Assembly: GCF_024868665.1 (NCBI RefSeq)
Contig: NC_079893.1
Span: 7,155,485 to 7,219,484 of the forward strand
Length of the DNA: 64,000 nt
Direction: 5' to 3'
Source: Triplophysa rosa
Taxonomy: Eukaryota; Chordata; Actinopteri; Cypriniformes; Nemacheilidae
Shown: piece by piece, positions 11,206-22,400 of the stretch
Layout of the letters: every line of letters starts with the position of its first letter
How positions within the stretch are numbered: the first letter of the stretch is position 1
The notes under the pieces: model-generated
Seen by the model: the letters and a program-made list of their open reading frames with translations, nothing else
What the model was told of the DNA's origin: nothing
The model's database searches: none
Position numbers and translations under genes: made by a program

Positions 11206-12637
11206 TAAATGATCATCTATATTCTTGATTCATTCAGTAGTCTCAGCAGAGATCTCTTTGTTTAAAAAGCCCAATTATGAAACTTTGCCCCCTAGTGGTA
11301 AGGATCGGACATTTCTCTGTTTGGAGCTGCACTATATAATATGTGAGATTAGGATTAGTCGAAAATCAAAATGCAAAAGCAACAGAATTTTATATTATTT
11401 TAAGGGCATAAAAGCACCATAAAGTAGTCCATTCATACATTTTATTATCGCTGAACAACAGCTTTATGCAAGGAACAGAGTGAAATTTTAAGATGTTATT
11501 CACAAATCTCGCTGTTCTGTCTAAATATGTCAAAAGAACAATTCATGCTGTCATATCACCAATGAAGTATATACATTTATGTAGAAATACACAAATGACA
11601 TTACATAGACTTTCACATATACCGTTTTTATACACAGCTAAAAACTATAATCTCACCCACATCCTAATCCATACTCCAATCCTAACCCTAAAATCAAACT
11701 TTTTGCATTTAACAACTTTTATTTACTATATTTTACTAAAGTGTTAACAAATATAGACATCCCCAAATGAAGTTTTTGCTCAGGTCCAGTTTTGCTCACT
11801 TTTGGGTAGAAATTTCCCCCCAAAATATTATTATTAATACAGCCCCCCCACACACAATCCATTCTTTTGATACAGCTTTCTGTATGTCAGAGGTGAATGA
11901 TTTTGCTGGACAGAATCGCATTGTTTTAATACCAGGTCAAAAAGTTTCACATTGATTTGCCCTTTTGTATGTGTACGCTTGTGTCTCCATGACCCGAGCC
12001 ATCAACATTTATACGGCATGGCAAGGTGAGAGAAAAACATCTGGTGTTGCTGAAACTGGCTGAAAAGGCACTGGTCACAAGCCATGACCACTTAAAACCA
12101 GTATACACACACAGAGAGAAAACTGTCAGACGTCTGGACTGCCTGCAAAACCACTGGTGGGATGTCAGAATCACTTACTACATCCAGACTCTTACAAAGG
12201 TGTGAGCTCTCGCTCACTTGAGCATAAACCCACACACACACACACACACATCCACAGACAAAGTCCAGCCTGCATCATGGTCCAAACAAGCCTTCAACAA
12301 GACTCGCACCTTCAAACTCGCTCTCCAGAAACAAACTCCCTGGTTGTCTGCTCTGGGGCTGTCTCAGCGGGAGAGAGGAGCTGTTCAAAGCTTCGGAGAC
12401 TTCAACACAGTGTCTCACATAGTCTGTCTATACACCGTACAAACAGAAACAGCATTTGCATGTGACAGACACACGGCAAGACATCCAATGGACTCCACCT
12501 GATTTAACACAGATTTTATTTCAGCCCAGTGCAAAACCACAGAGGAAATATGGAAGACCATCATGTAAAATTTAGAAGAAAAACATTTTCAAGTCAGTAT
12601 GAAACAACATTTGCATATTTTACTTTTGTAATATAAT
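11204..12637. other. unique DNA with a short CA run
   Basis: No gene recognised. A brief CA repeat lies at about 12230-12251. The ORFs at 12157-12502 are not convincing, since two frames are open at once and neither has a family signature. Confidence 0.4.
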
Positions 12638-12645
12638 GTATTCTC

Positions 12646-13314
12646 TGGGGCTGTCAAACGATCAATCCGGAATAAAAATTTGCGTTTACAAAATACATGT
12701 CTGTGTACTGTGCATATTAATTTTGAATTCATAAAAACATACACATACATGCATTTATTTGATAAAACATAAAATATTTACTAGGGCTGTCAAACGATCA
12801 ATCGCAATTAATCGCATCCAGAATAAAAGTTTGTGTTTACATAATATATGTCTGTGTAGTGTGCATATTAATTTTTTATTAATAAACACATACACGTACA
12901 CGCATATTTAAGAAAAAGAAGACGATATTTTTTACAATTACAATTATTGGTAAATATAATCTAAATATCTAAATATTTCCTAAATATATATACATGTATG
13001 TTTATGTTTTTGTGTTAATGAATACAAAATTAATATGCACAGTACACAGACATGTATTATGTAAACAAAAACTTTTATTCTGGATGCGATTAATCGTGAT
13101 TAATCGTTTGACAGCCCTAATATTTACATTTAATTTAATATAATTCTTTTTTATATGTAATTCAAATTATTGGTAAATATAATACATGTAAATATTTCAT
13201 AAATATGTGTACATCTCTCTGTATGTGTTTATGAATACAAAATGAATACGCCATATACAGTATATGTAAACACAAACTTTCATCCCGGATGCGATTAATC
13301 GTTTGACAGGCCTA
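12646..13314. mobile_element. hAT-type MITE (outer copy) carrying a nested copy of its own family
   Basis: Left end TGGGGCTGTCAAACGATC and right end CGTTTGACAGGCCTA are inverted repeats. Flanks GTATTCTC and GTATTTTC match in seven of eight bases. The element is interrupted by the closely related copy at 12782-13119. Non-coding. Confidence 0.75.
12782..13119. mobile_element. hAT-type MITE (inner copy), perfect 8-bp target duplication
   Basis: Ends TAGGGCTGTCAAACGATC and CGTTTGACAGCCCTA. Both flanks read ATATTTAC (12774-12781 and 13120-13127), a perfect 8-bp duplication. TTAATCG motifs repeat near both ends. Confidence 0.9.
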
Positions 13315-13409
13315 GTATTTTCAAATGAAAGTGATGGGCATCCATGTTTGGCATCCATCAAAAGTTTATGCTCTCTGCAAAATATGAAGTCATATGGATT
13401 GAAACCATT

Positions 13410-13644
13410 TTAAAGGGATACAAATTCTGTCATTGATTTTATTCTGTCATTGATTTGATGAAAACCTTTCAATAGTTTCGTCGCCATACAACGGCAGTCA
13501 GTGGGTTCCAATGTTCTTCAGCTACCAACGTTCTTTACATTTACATTTACATTTAGCAGACGCTTTTATTTTCAAAATATCACCTTTTGTTTTCTGCAGA
13601 AGTAAATGATGACAGAATTTTCATTTTTGGTTGAAGTGCATTAA
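13410..13644. mobile_element. degraded Angel-like MITE with an embedded LINE-tail piece
   Basis: TTAAAGGGATA at 13410 and GATGACAGAATTTTCATTTT ending near TTAA at 13641-13644. A fragment reading TTTACATTTAGCAGACGCTT interrupts it at about 13536-13570. That fragment is the same tail as in the SINE just downstream. Confidence 0.6.
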
Positions 13645-13670
13645 ATGGGGAGTAAATGATAGATTTCAAC

Positions 13671-13866
13671 ACTTCATTACATTACATTTACATTTACGCA
13701 TTTAGCAGACGCTTTTATCCAAAGCGACTTAAATTGCATTATACTATAAAAAATTAAAAATACAAAAAAAAAAAAATTTCTAATCATGTGCAATCCCTGG
13801 GATCGAACTCATGACCTTGGTGTTGTTAGCGCCATGCTCTAACCACTGAGATACAGGAAAGCTTCA
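13671..13866 (-). repeat. tRNA-derived SINE with an L2-type tail
   Basis: Read on the minus strand it begins TTCCTGTATCTCAGTGG, then TTAGAGCATGGCGCTAAC, and has the B-box GAGTTCGATCCC; together these resemble the head of a tRNA. It ends AAGTCGCTTTGGATAAAAGC and GTCTGCTAAATG with ATGTAA repeats, the tail I associate with teleost L2/CR1-group LINEs. A poly-T run at about 13764-13779 separates head and tail. It is not a tRNA gene, because the cloverleaf is imperfect and a tail is attached. Confidence 0.7.
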
Positions 13867-14526
13867 TTGACAAATTGAGCTGTACAATGACATCCAGCCA
13901 ATATGTTTTTAATATATTTATTTGGTAACACATAGGCAACAGTATAATGCACACACACTTTCTTTCAAACTTTGATATAATTTAGAGAGACATGCGGGGC
14001 ATTGTACAGACAGCACACCTACAGGACACGCACATAATATGCCAAAATAATATACTCAAACTGCAGGAAAGACAAACACACGGTTTACACAGATCACCAG
14101 AGGCTGTGTGGTTCTGCAGTCAAGGGCACTGGAACAAACCCAAACCGGGCCTGCAATGTTGCTCCCCTGTGGTCATCTGCAACATTTTGCATGGGAAAAA
14201 AACAGCGTGTGAGAGTGTGTGTCTGTACCAACGTTCCCCGTTAGCAAGGAGAGGCAGATACGACTGGGAGCCGACTGTTGTGCCATCCCAATGAAAGGCA
14301 AACAATCCCCATCTATCGAAATTATGCAGTGTTGATTATTTCCTACGTCTCAAATGACTAGTAGCATTACATATGCACACGTCGAGTTCATTTGGCGGTA
14401 CTTTGGAGCTGTGATGGAGCACGGAGCGCTATTAATAAACCGGCCTGTGACCCGGAGGTTCACGCGCACAACAAACATCCTTTATGAGTTGATAAAGAAT
14501 TTATTTGCACCCTAAGGCCGCATTTA
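13867..14526. other. unique DNA
   Basis: Two opposing ORFs of 60-100 codons at 13992-14305 overlap each other and show no domain. No repeat seen. Confidence 0.4.
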
Positions 14527-16976
14527 CAGTTTTTCTCAATTGCTTTGGCACATTTTTCACAGCTGTTTGCTGGAACTTCAGAACTTTATTGCATGTCTGC
14601 AAAATGTAGGTAGTTACTCACCCAAAACATTTCATTCATGCTTCAAAACCTAGTTATCGTGTCAGTAATTTGGCCAAGGCCACCAAAATATAAAGTATTT
14701 TTGTCATCGTGTGAACCACACCGGTCAAAATGTTTAGTCGTTTTTTCACCATGACAGTCAACCATCGAAATTAAGGTTTTATGAAAAAAATCTGATATTT
14801 GTTGAGAAGAGTCAATAGTACATAGAAAAAAGTAGGCTATATGAACATTTGTATTTATACAGAACGTTTATTTTTGTTTGACTGTATTACATGTAAAGTG
14901 AAATCTTGCTTACTGTACATTTCATATTTCTTATGTTACCACAAATACACAAAAATACAAAATAGCTACAAAATAACATCCACGAAATAAATTATTCTTG
15001 GTGGACATCCTGTCGCTCTTGTTGGTCAGGCCAAAGATTTTCATCAACATCACATCTGAATCACTCCTTGAATGCCGCACCCATCCCCTGCAATGATCAG
15101 CTGTGATGTCATCAAAAGCAGGATTCATGGCATCCAACAGAGACATCTGATCTTGCGGTCTATGATCATATACTTTCCACCTCCATGCTGAAACCAACTC
15201 TTCTATTGGATTTAGGAATGGAGAGAATGGTGGAAGGAACTCCACTGTTATCCTTTCATGTGCAGCAAACCAGGTCCTAACAATGTTGGTTCGGTGGAAG
15301 CTGACATTATCCCAGACGACAACAACATAATTAGGCAAATGTGGTCTAACTAAACCTCTTTCTTGTTCTGGAATCAGGTCTCTGTAAAGTGTGTCTAGGA
15401 AGGCCAGGAGAAGTTGTGTATTATAGGGCCCAATGTGTGGAATATGTGTGCTCACACCATTCACTGAAATGGCAGCACACATTGTAATATTGGCCCCACG
15501 TTGGCCTGGTGTGTCAGTTGTGGCTAGTGTCCAATATTATTGTGACCACGTCTCCGGCCTTTGGACAGATTGAACCCGGCCCGGCCCGGCCTCGTCCACA
15601 AAAACAAGAATGTGGGTTGTTTCATGTCCTTCTAACTCCATGATTCTCTACGAAGAAACAGAAACAAAATAAAGTTACAGTAATTTTTATTCTAGAGTTC
15701 AGTAAATGTTTTCTCATGATATGGGTTTCTAAAACTTCAAGTAATACAGGCATCTTAGAAGTACAGTAAAACTCACTAAGTGCACACCAATAGTTTACCT
15801 GGACATACTGGTACCGCAGCTCCTTCACACTTTCACTATTCCTCTCAAATGGCCCCTTGTAGAGTTGTTTCATAGTCATATGATGTCTTTTCAAAACTCT
15901 TTCTATGGTGGAAATGCTGACAGAATTTATATTTGCGAAGACATTATTGTCATTTATGACTGCACCTTGGATCTCTCTTAGCCTGATGGAATTGTTGGCT
16001 ATGACCATGTTGCAAATTTCTTGTTCTTGCTGATGGTTAAATACTGCTGTTCTGCCACCAGCGCGAGGTTGTTGTGCGGTTCTATAGAATGTACAAATAG
16101 ACTTGCATTTACCTTTACAATATTGTTGTTTATAAAAATGCTTTACATACTGTAAAATTACAGTAATACATATTTACCTGTTTTCCCTACGAAAGGTTTC
16201 CACAATTGATGACACCGTGGACTTGTTTACATTAGGCTGTACTCTTCGACCAGCCTCTTCCATTGTAAAACCAAGATTTATGACATGATCCACAAATGTG
16301 GCTCTGATTTCATCAGAGACTCTGACTCTTCTATTTCCACCTCTTCCTCTATTACAGTATGTCTTCCTCTAACACCACCACCACGTATTCTTACACATCT
16401 TCCAATTGCTCTTCCACGAGCATGTTGCTGCAGTTCAGGGTTGTGGAAGTCCTCCATTCTCAAAAAATGGTAGTGATTGTGCTGTGGACAGTCTACATAT
16501 ATATGCTCCCAAACTTGATTGGTTAAATGGCTGAATGGTTGATTGTTTCAAATTGTATTGCAATTAGAGGTCATTTGCCAATTTAGCAGACATTACAAAC
16601 TATGTCAATGTCAGATATTTATGGAATATACCGTACATGCGTGTATACCCATTTTTCATAATTGAATCGATCGTTTTGAATGTGACGGCTTACACGATGA
16701 AAAATGATTGAGAAGTTGTGAAGAGTTTGACAATTTAAGTGAGAATCGACTCATCAGTTTTGATCAACAAGCCATATGCAATTAGTTGTTGTTCGAACTG
16801 CAGACAATTGTACTTACTGTTTGCACACACGTGCCGAAGCATTTGCATTTTGCTCAAATCAATAAGAAACTCAAGTCTGATGTGAACAAGAAACTAACTG
16901 TTCAGAGACCCAAACTTATTGTTTTGAGAAAAAAAGTCTCATTCGAGAAATGAGCCAAAGCGATTGAGAAAAACTG
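14527..16976 (-). mobile_element. 2.45-kb IS630-Tc1-mariner element with an intron-split transposase
   Basis: TA flanks both ends (14525-14526 and 16977-16978). The ends CAGTTTTTCTCAATTGCTTT and, on the other strand, CAGTTTTTCTCAATCGCTTT continue as inverted repeats for about 29 bp with two mismatches. The minus strand carries a transposase gene with three exons (16457 down to about 14992). Several frameshifts make this copy defective. Confidence 0.85.
14992..16457 (-). pseudogene. DDE transposase of the IS630-Tc1-mariner type, three exons, frameshifted
   Basis: Exon 1 runs 16457-16178, starting MEDFHNPELQQHARGRAI; its later part encodes a helix-turn-helix-like region in another frame, so a small indel lies near 16355. 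Intron 1 is 16177-16082 (GTAAAT...TATAG). Exon 2 is 16081-15799 and includes the ISTIERVLKRHHM helix. Intron 2 is 15798-15648 (GTAAAC...CGTAG, with a pyrimidine-rich end), phase 0. Exon 3 starts RIMELEGHETTHILVFVDEA. Catalytic residues seen: Asp in VDEA (15594-15596), Asp in VVVWDNVSFH, Glu in LNPIEE. Thirty-five residues separate the last two, giving D-35-E. Lesions: a GGCCG repeat expanded to three units just after the first Asp shifts the frame, a one-base loss follows near 15530, and the C terminus is ambiguous (stop at 14992 or 14931, depending on frame). Transposases of this superfamily cut and paste DNA at TA sites. The exon model is my reading, with no transcript evidence. Confidence 0.75.
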
Positions 16977-16978
16977 TA

Positions 16979-17548
16979 ACATCCGCAAACATTCCCAGCT
17001 CGGCTCTGAGGGTCAAGGACAAAGTGAGAAATAATTTCGTCTCGGTGATCTATTTCTGCTCCGGCAGGTTTAAAAAGCCGGGGTTAAAACTCCAGCCAAA
17101 GGTTAACAGAGGCCATTTTAAGTAAAGCGAGTGGGTGCTTCTGTAACGTTCAAAGTGCGTTTGTGACATCTTCACAGTTGACATCGCTCCCAGGCTATAA
17201 TGCCGAAATTATAGGGATGTGCGAGATGCCGTGACTTTTGCAAGAGGTGCTTCCGGGCAAAAGCTCTAATTTGGAGCCAGCAAACAATCAGAAGCTAAAA
17301 AAAAAGAAATAACTGACTTGTAGATCAACGTAAACAGTGTCTCTCTGTCTAACAGAGCCGTGTGGTTTGCCAAGAGAAGCTGTAATTAGGTTTGCAATTA
17401 ACCCTATAGTGTAAAATCCGGTTTATGATTATTGCAGCTCCAGTCCAGCTAAATACAATGAACAGTAATTAATAGAAATAATAAAATATGCACGACTTCA
17501 TTAAGCAGGCCTAAAAGCAAACCGACACCAACAGGAAAGACAATAAGC
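16979..17548. other. unique DNA, candidate conserved non-coding element
   Basis: No gene or repeat. About 17340-17520 contains clustered homeobox-like cores (TAATTAGG, GCAATTAACC, AGTAATTAATAG) in repeat-free sequence, a texture often seen in vertebrate enhancers. Conservation was not tested. Confidence 0.3.
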
Positions 17549-18127
17549 GGGTTTCCATCACTCTGGTTTTATTCGCTAGTGATGGAAATGCCACATTTCG
17601 AATTAAAAACCCTTAATTCGCAAAAAGTTTTTACGCTCGCTTGAGGTGGTTTTTCTTTTTTGCGACAAAGGGTTAGTGCGAATAATGGGAGATGGAAACG
17701 CATTTGCCGAATAAATTCCTCCAAAAAGTCACGTAACTGCACTATGAGACGGCGTAACCTGACTAAACAGAGTACTGATCTTGTTTCACAGCATGAGAAA
17801 TGTTGTTACGGTCATTCTTAAATGCCTGAGCAAAGTCGTCAAAGTATTCTGTAATTGCCTCTTAGAACTGTCACGACTGTGCTTCCCAAACAGCAGGCAT
17901 CCACAAAAGCAGCGCATTTATTGTGTTTCGTAATCGTCGGCTTGCGCAATTATATATGAAAATTATTATATTCAGTGGCTTCTCTTACTTTTCTTATTGA
18001 TATTTAGTAGCAGTTTATTAGGAAGTGACGGTTGACTAGTTGGATGGAAACGGTGCTTATTCGAAAATGTTTTATGCGATATTCCAATTTTGCGCATAAG
18101 CTAAATTCGCCACTTTGGATGGAAACC
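17549..18127. mobile_element. MITE-like element with GGTTTCCATC ends
   Basis: The left end GGGTTTCCATCACTCTGG pairs with the right end CACTTTGGATGGAAACC, and both continue into TTCGC-type sequence. About 580 bp, non-coding. No unambiguous target duplication, so the superfamily is open. Confidence 0.55.
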
Positions 18128-19955
18128 AAGGCTAGTGATAATTTCTCCACGCATCCATGCATCCTCACAAATGAGACGGACGGGGCGTCCTAATGGAAAT
18201 AAATTCGACATTTCAGCACACAATTGCTTCGTGCTGGGGGTGAATGCAGGCTTTGTAGACTTCCTTTAGGGCAGCGCAGGAAGAGCGTGTCTAACAAACC
18301 TGCATCATTAATGCGGATAATTAACATATATTACAGAAATTAGCATGGCTTCAGTCCCCCTGAACGCTCAGAGACGCCCAAAAGAGACACAACTGGGAAA
18401 CGAGGGTGCCCCTCACCATCAGAAAACAACAAGCGCTCCTAGCCACAGCGCTACCGTTAGCGCTATTATTTATGCCGCGTGATACTCCTTTGTTTTGACA
18501 GTTTATCAAAGGCAATAACATTCACGGATCGCCCGCGATGGGCACGCCCGTGTAACGACGTGAATAATTTAGCAATTTCGCATTCAAATTGAGCTAAATA
18601 ATGAATGAGAGCAGAAAGGAATCACCTCTAACGTCTCTCCGTTTACGCGAGTGGGTAAATGAGCTTGACGCTGAGTCTGTGGGACGACTGCCCCTGGATT
18701 CACAATCGGCCCGGAAGGAAAACCAGATTCAGGAAGGTGAATATTGGGTTTGATAAACACACATTGTATGTATGTATGTATTATTTATCATTGAGCTTGA
18801 CACCCTCAGTCTTCATTCAGTTTCATTACATGAAAAAGAATGGTCGGCATATCCTTGTTTTTTCACAGAAACAGTAGATACACGTTTGAAATGACATGAG
18901 AGGGAGAAAACGGTCTAAAGCGATATAAACAGATCTCTGAAAATCCGAAACGAGTCTAAAATAGCATCATTGTGTATAAGGCATTCCAAATTCAACTGTA
19001 GCCAAAAGACAACAGAGGCACACTTAGCGCAGCGTCAGCTCGTGGTTCTTGAAGGTTTCAGGTTTGTCCAAAATCCAGAAGAGCAGCATGTGGAGTAAAA
19101 AAGACAAAAAAAAATCAGTTCTCACCTCATTATGAACACAGGAAGGGAGGAGATATGTAGGGTTGGCAGGGGTCAGGTGGGTGGAGGGGGCTTGAAATAT
19201 GGCTGCCTGCAATGAGCTGGAAGCTAAGTTGAGCAGGCACAGGTGTTGGGGCTACGGCCAATAGGGAGGAGTACAGCCGCTTCCCGAACCACTGACAAAC
19301 GCGCTGGCACCCACCATAGAGAGAAAGAGAGAGAGACCGGAGCATTCTGGCAGGAACATCTCTCATTTTCTCACTCTATATCTTTCTCGCTCTCGCTTGT
19401 CTCTCACCCCTCTCCCCTCCTGTTCTGAATCTCCACAGCAACTCAACAATTAACCAGGCAGCATCTGGTGTAGCAGAGGTGGATTCAGTTTCTCTCAAAC
19501 AAACCAGACAGTGACTCTCTCTCTGGCTATGAGAGTGTAAATGGTATTACTTGGCAGGACTTAAGATTTTTTGCATTGCTGTGTTTTGAGAAAATCCTTG
19601 TTATTTGTTGGCACAGACATGGTGTATTTGGAGCGAACAATAGGAGGAAGTGCTTGCCAATGTCCTTCAGTATAAACCTGAAGAAGTTGGTTCGGATACA
19701 CTTATATAAGTGAATGGTATTTTTTGTCTATGTAGATGTGCTTTTCCATGCTCAGGCTCTGGGTTTAGTGCTTTGTTTTTTTTCACATGGCGAATGTTGG
19801 TTAAGAGCCAGAAAAGAGACTCAAACTATGGCAAGAACTTCATCACACAAGTCATTTGACACATCATCATTTGTCACTATGAGAACACTAACAAATCATC
19901 TTTAACTAGGGGGACACTAACAAATCATCTTTAACTAGAACACAAACAAATCATC
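18128..19955. other. unique DNA with a possible regulatory core and low-complexity tracts
   Basis: About 18170-18500 is repeat-free and motif-dense (TTAATGCGGATAATTAAC and similar), a candidate conserved element. About 19315-19345 is a GAGA run and 19365-19425 a CT-rich run. A tandem copy of CTAACAAATCATCTTTAACT lies near 19886-19937. No gene seen. Confidence 0.35.
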
Positions 19956-20279
19956 TTAAAAGGGATAGTTCACCCGAAAATGAAAATTCTGTCATCATTT
20001 ACTAACCCTCTTGTTTTAAATATGTACAAATTTTTTCTTCTTCTGCAAAACACAGAAGACATTGGAGATTGTTGGTAATTGAACAATGGTGGTACCACTC
20101 CTATTGTTTAGACAAAAAAACAATGCAAGTCAACAGGTACCGCCATTGTTCGGTAACCAACATTCTTTAAAATATCTTTTTTTTGTGTGTTCTGCAGAAA
20201 AAAGTCATACGGGTTTTAAATGAAAAGAAGGTGATTAAATGATGACAGAATTTTCATTTTTGGGTGAATTAACCCTTAA
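19956..20279. mobile_element. Angel-like MITE with TTAA on both sides
   Basis: TTAA at 19956-19959, then AAGGGATAGTTCACCCG and AAATTCTGTCATCATTTA. The mirrored right arm ends GGGTGAATTAACCC next to TTAA at 20276-20279. The middle pairs ATTGTTGGTAATTGAACAAT with ATTGTTCGGTAACCAACATT. This is the clearest copy for the target site. Confidence 0.8.
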
Positions 20280-20824
20280 AGGACCCATTGTATGAAAGTC
20301 AAATTTTTTCTGTGTTTACGTGCTATAATCGGGTCCCCGGTGCATCTAGCAACCCAGAAAACGTGAAAACCAAGATCCCAGAAACTTTGTTTTGGTAAGC
20401 CTTTCTCTGCAAGCATGTGAGAAATCGAGCCGTTCAGATTTCGCTCCTGATGTGATGTAGACGCAGGCTCTTATTATAATATTACCGCCCCTTAATCTAC
20501 ACAATTCCACCCACGGCGCTGCCGCCATTGTTGTTTTCACAAGCGACAGCGGTGTACCTGACGCCATGGCTAAAGTCCGTGGACAACATGCAATGTAGTC
20601 GCTGCACAGAGTCCTAACCTCGGAAGAGACAGGAGTGGATTTATTTTATTTTTAGTGGAAATCCATCAGAAACCATAAGCAAAAACCTGCTTGTTTGCAT
20701 AAATCACTTCAAGCCGGAGTACTTTATCAATCTGGGACAGTACAAGCAGGATTAGCTTCAAAGTGGTTCCTCAAGAGGGATCGAGACCAATTGAACGAGA
20801 CAAAGCTGCCAATGTAAGTAATAT
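20276..20824 (+). mobile_element. TTAA-flanked THAP element, 5' part (copy 3, separate family)
   Basis: It begins at the TTAA that ends the neighbouring Angel copy and continues TTAAAGGACCCATTG. It carries a start-like GCCATGGCTAAAG at about 20562 and a THAP-like segment at 20680-20760, ending at a donor-like GTAAGT (about 20814). The right end is not identifiable here. The fragment at 34540-34958 may be the right end of another member. Confidence 0.5.
20564..20813 (+). pseudogene. THAP-domain remnant, copy 3
   Basis: A frame at about 20683-20754 reads LVCINHFKPEYFINLGQYKQ, which matches the second half of a THAP finger: C-x2-H, then F-x3-YF and the NLGQY stretch. The putative start ATGGCTAAAGTC at 20566 lies upstream, but the intervening frame has stops, so the first Cys pair is not recoverable. 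The piece ends before CCAATGTAAGTA, a good splice donor, as expected for a first coding exon of a THAP gene. It belongs to a different lineage from copies 1 and 2. Confidence 0.5.
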
Positions 20825-21328
20825 TTATCAACAGTCTGAATTGACGTACATGTAGCATATATATAGGAGGATAACGTTAACATTCGATAGCGAAGGGAGC
20901 TAAGCCAGTCACGGGCTAAATAGAACATTCAAAGCCAGTGTTAAACTTACTCTATATTTATATATGTTATTTGGCAAATGGGCACTTGGAGTTTAGCTGT
21001 ATGTATGTTAATACATTATGTGCGTTAATATGTTCAGCTGCGGCAAGCTGTTTGTTTTGCCAATGAACAGGGGCGAACACTGCGGTTAGCTTCGTATTAA
21101 ACGTCTCAAATCATTCGTCCTCAGGCTGAAAAATCTGTCATAGATCAGATCACTCTCATATCATCATACAAAAAAATCATTGTACACTGATTTAGTGCTT
21201 GTTTGACAGCAGGAAAACGTCCCAAAAAAGAACCAAATCTAAACAATATTAAAAGAAATGACGTTTCAAAACATTGATTTACTAAAAAACAGTTTAAAAA
21301 CCAAAGTTCCAAAGTTAACTTCTGGTTG
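20825..21328. other. AT-rich DNA, possibly continuing the THAP element
   Basis: No feature of its own. It may be intron or interior of the preceding element, since no right terminus was found before the hAT MITE at 21337. Confidence 0.3.
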
Positions 21329-21336
21329 GTTACAAT

Positions 21337-22186
21337 TAGTGCTGTCAATCGATTAAAAAAATGATATGATTAATCACGATTAATCGCGCATAACATTAAT
21401 GTTTTTAAATATACTTTTACATTCTAATAGTTTCACCCTTAATCTCCAAATGAATGTAGAAACAACAGGTTTCTTATACAGCATCATTTCATTAATGAAA
21501 GCCAACATTCTGATATTAGTACTGCAACTCATGTCTCCATTAAATTGAATATTTTTTCTTTATTTTAACATTAATTATAGCCGTTCAATAAATACAGAAT
21601 TAAAGCTAAAAAAACGCATTGAATTCCTGTTTTCTTTTGTTCTTTGATTAACATTAGTGCCAGGAGTCGCAACAGCAGATTTAAGAATGCGGCCCCTTTA
21701 AGAGCTGCCGCTCTACGCAGACCTGACGCCTCTCCCATTTTCACAACTCTTTGCATTCATTTAGGATTTTATTTAACACGTTGAAATCTGTGTTTACGAA
21801 AATGCTAGACAAAATGGGCTTTCTTGCATAATCTTGTGTGTTTTTGTTCATTCCAGCACGAAAGAGAACTTAATAGCCTACTGGTGTGCTGTCTGACAGA
21901 GATTCACTTACGCAGCCTTAAGCCCGTGACTGTATACACCAGACAGGACCGCTGTCACGTTGGGTTGCACCGCATGATCCCACAAGCGGTCTATCTTCAC
22001 TGAACGGGTCAAAGCCAGTTTCAAATCGCGCTTAAATGGTTTAAAGGCCTTTACATGAATAAAAGCGTGATTAGATATTGTAACTCTAAACAAAGGATGA
22101 CACAATAAACGGATGCTGCATTAATTGCGTTAAATATTTTAACGCGTTAAACCGCATGTGTTAACGCGTTAACGTTGACAGACCTA
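21337..22186. mobile_element. 850-bp hAT-type MITE, copy 1
   Basis: Ends TAGTGCTGTCAATCG and CGTTGACAGACCTA. Flanks GTTACAAT and GTTATAAT match in seven of eight bases. The subterminal region is rich in TTAACGCG motifs. An inverted relative lies at 43953-44674; both contain TTGATTAACATTAGTG-like and GGCCCCTTTAAG-like segments. Confidence 0.75.
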
Positions 22187-22400
22187 GTTATAATATAACA
22201 ATTTATTTTATATTTATATTGATATTAATTTATATTAATATTTTATGGTATATTAATTGTATTAAATTAATTTAAAACTACTCAACCGTTATTGATTCTT
22301 TCTTCTATTCAGTCTATTGATTCTTTCTGAGGTCTGCCAAAAAGTTAAGTTTGGGCCACATAACTTTTGTCTATGTAGTTGCTGCTGAAACCATCTATAG

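Noticed and set aside
12157..12502. Two overlapping ORFs of 94-102 codons
   Set aside because: Both frames are open only because stops are rare locally; the proteins share CA-repeat Thr-His runs and no family.
13790..13862. Possible tRNA gene on the minus strand
   Set aside because: The A/B-box-like sequence is followed by an L2-type tail and the stem pairings are imperfect, so it is a SINE head.
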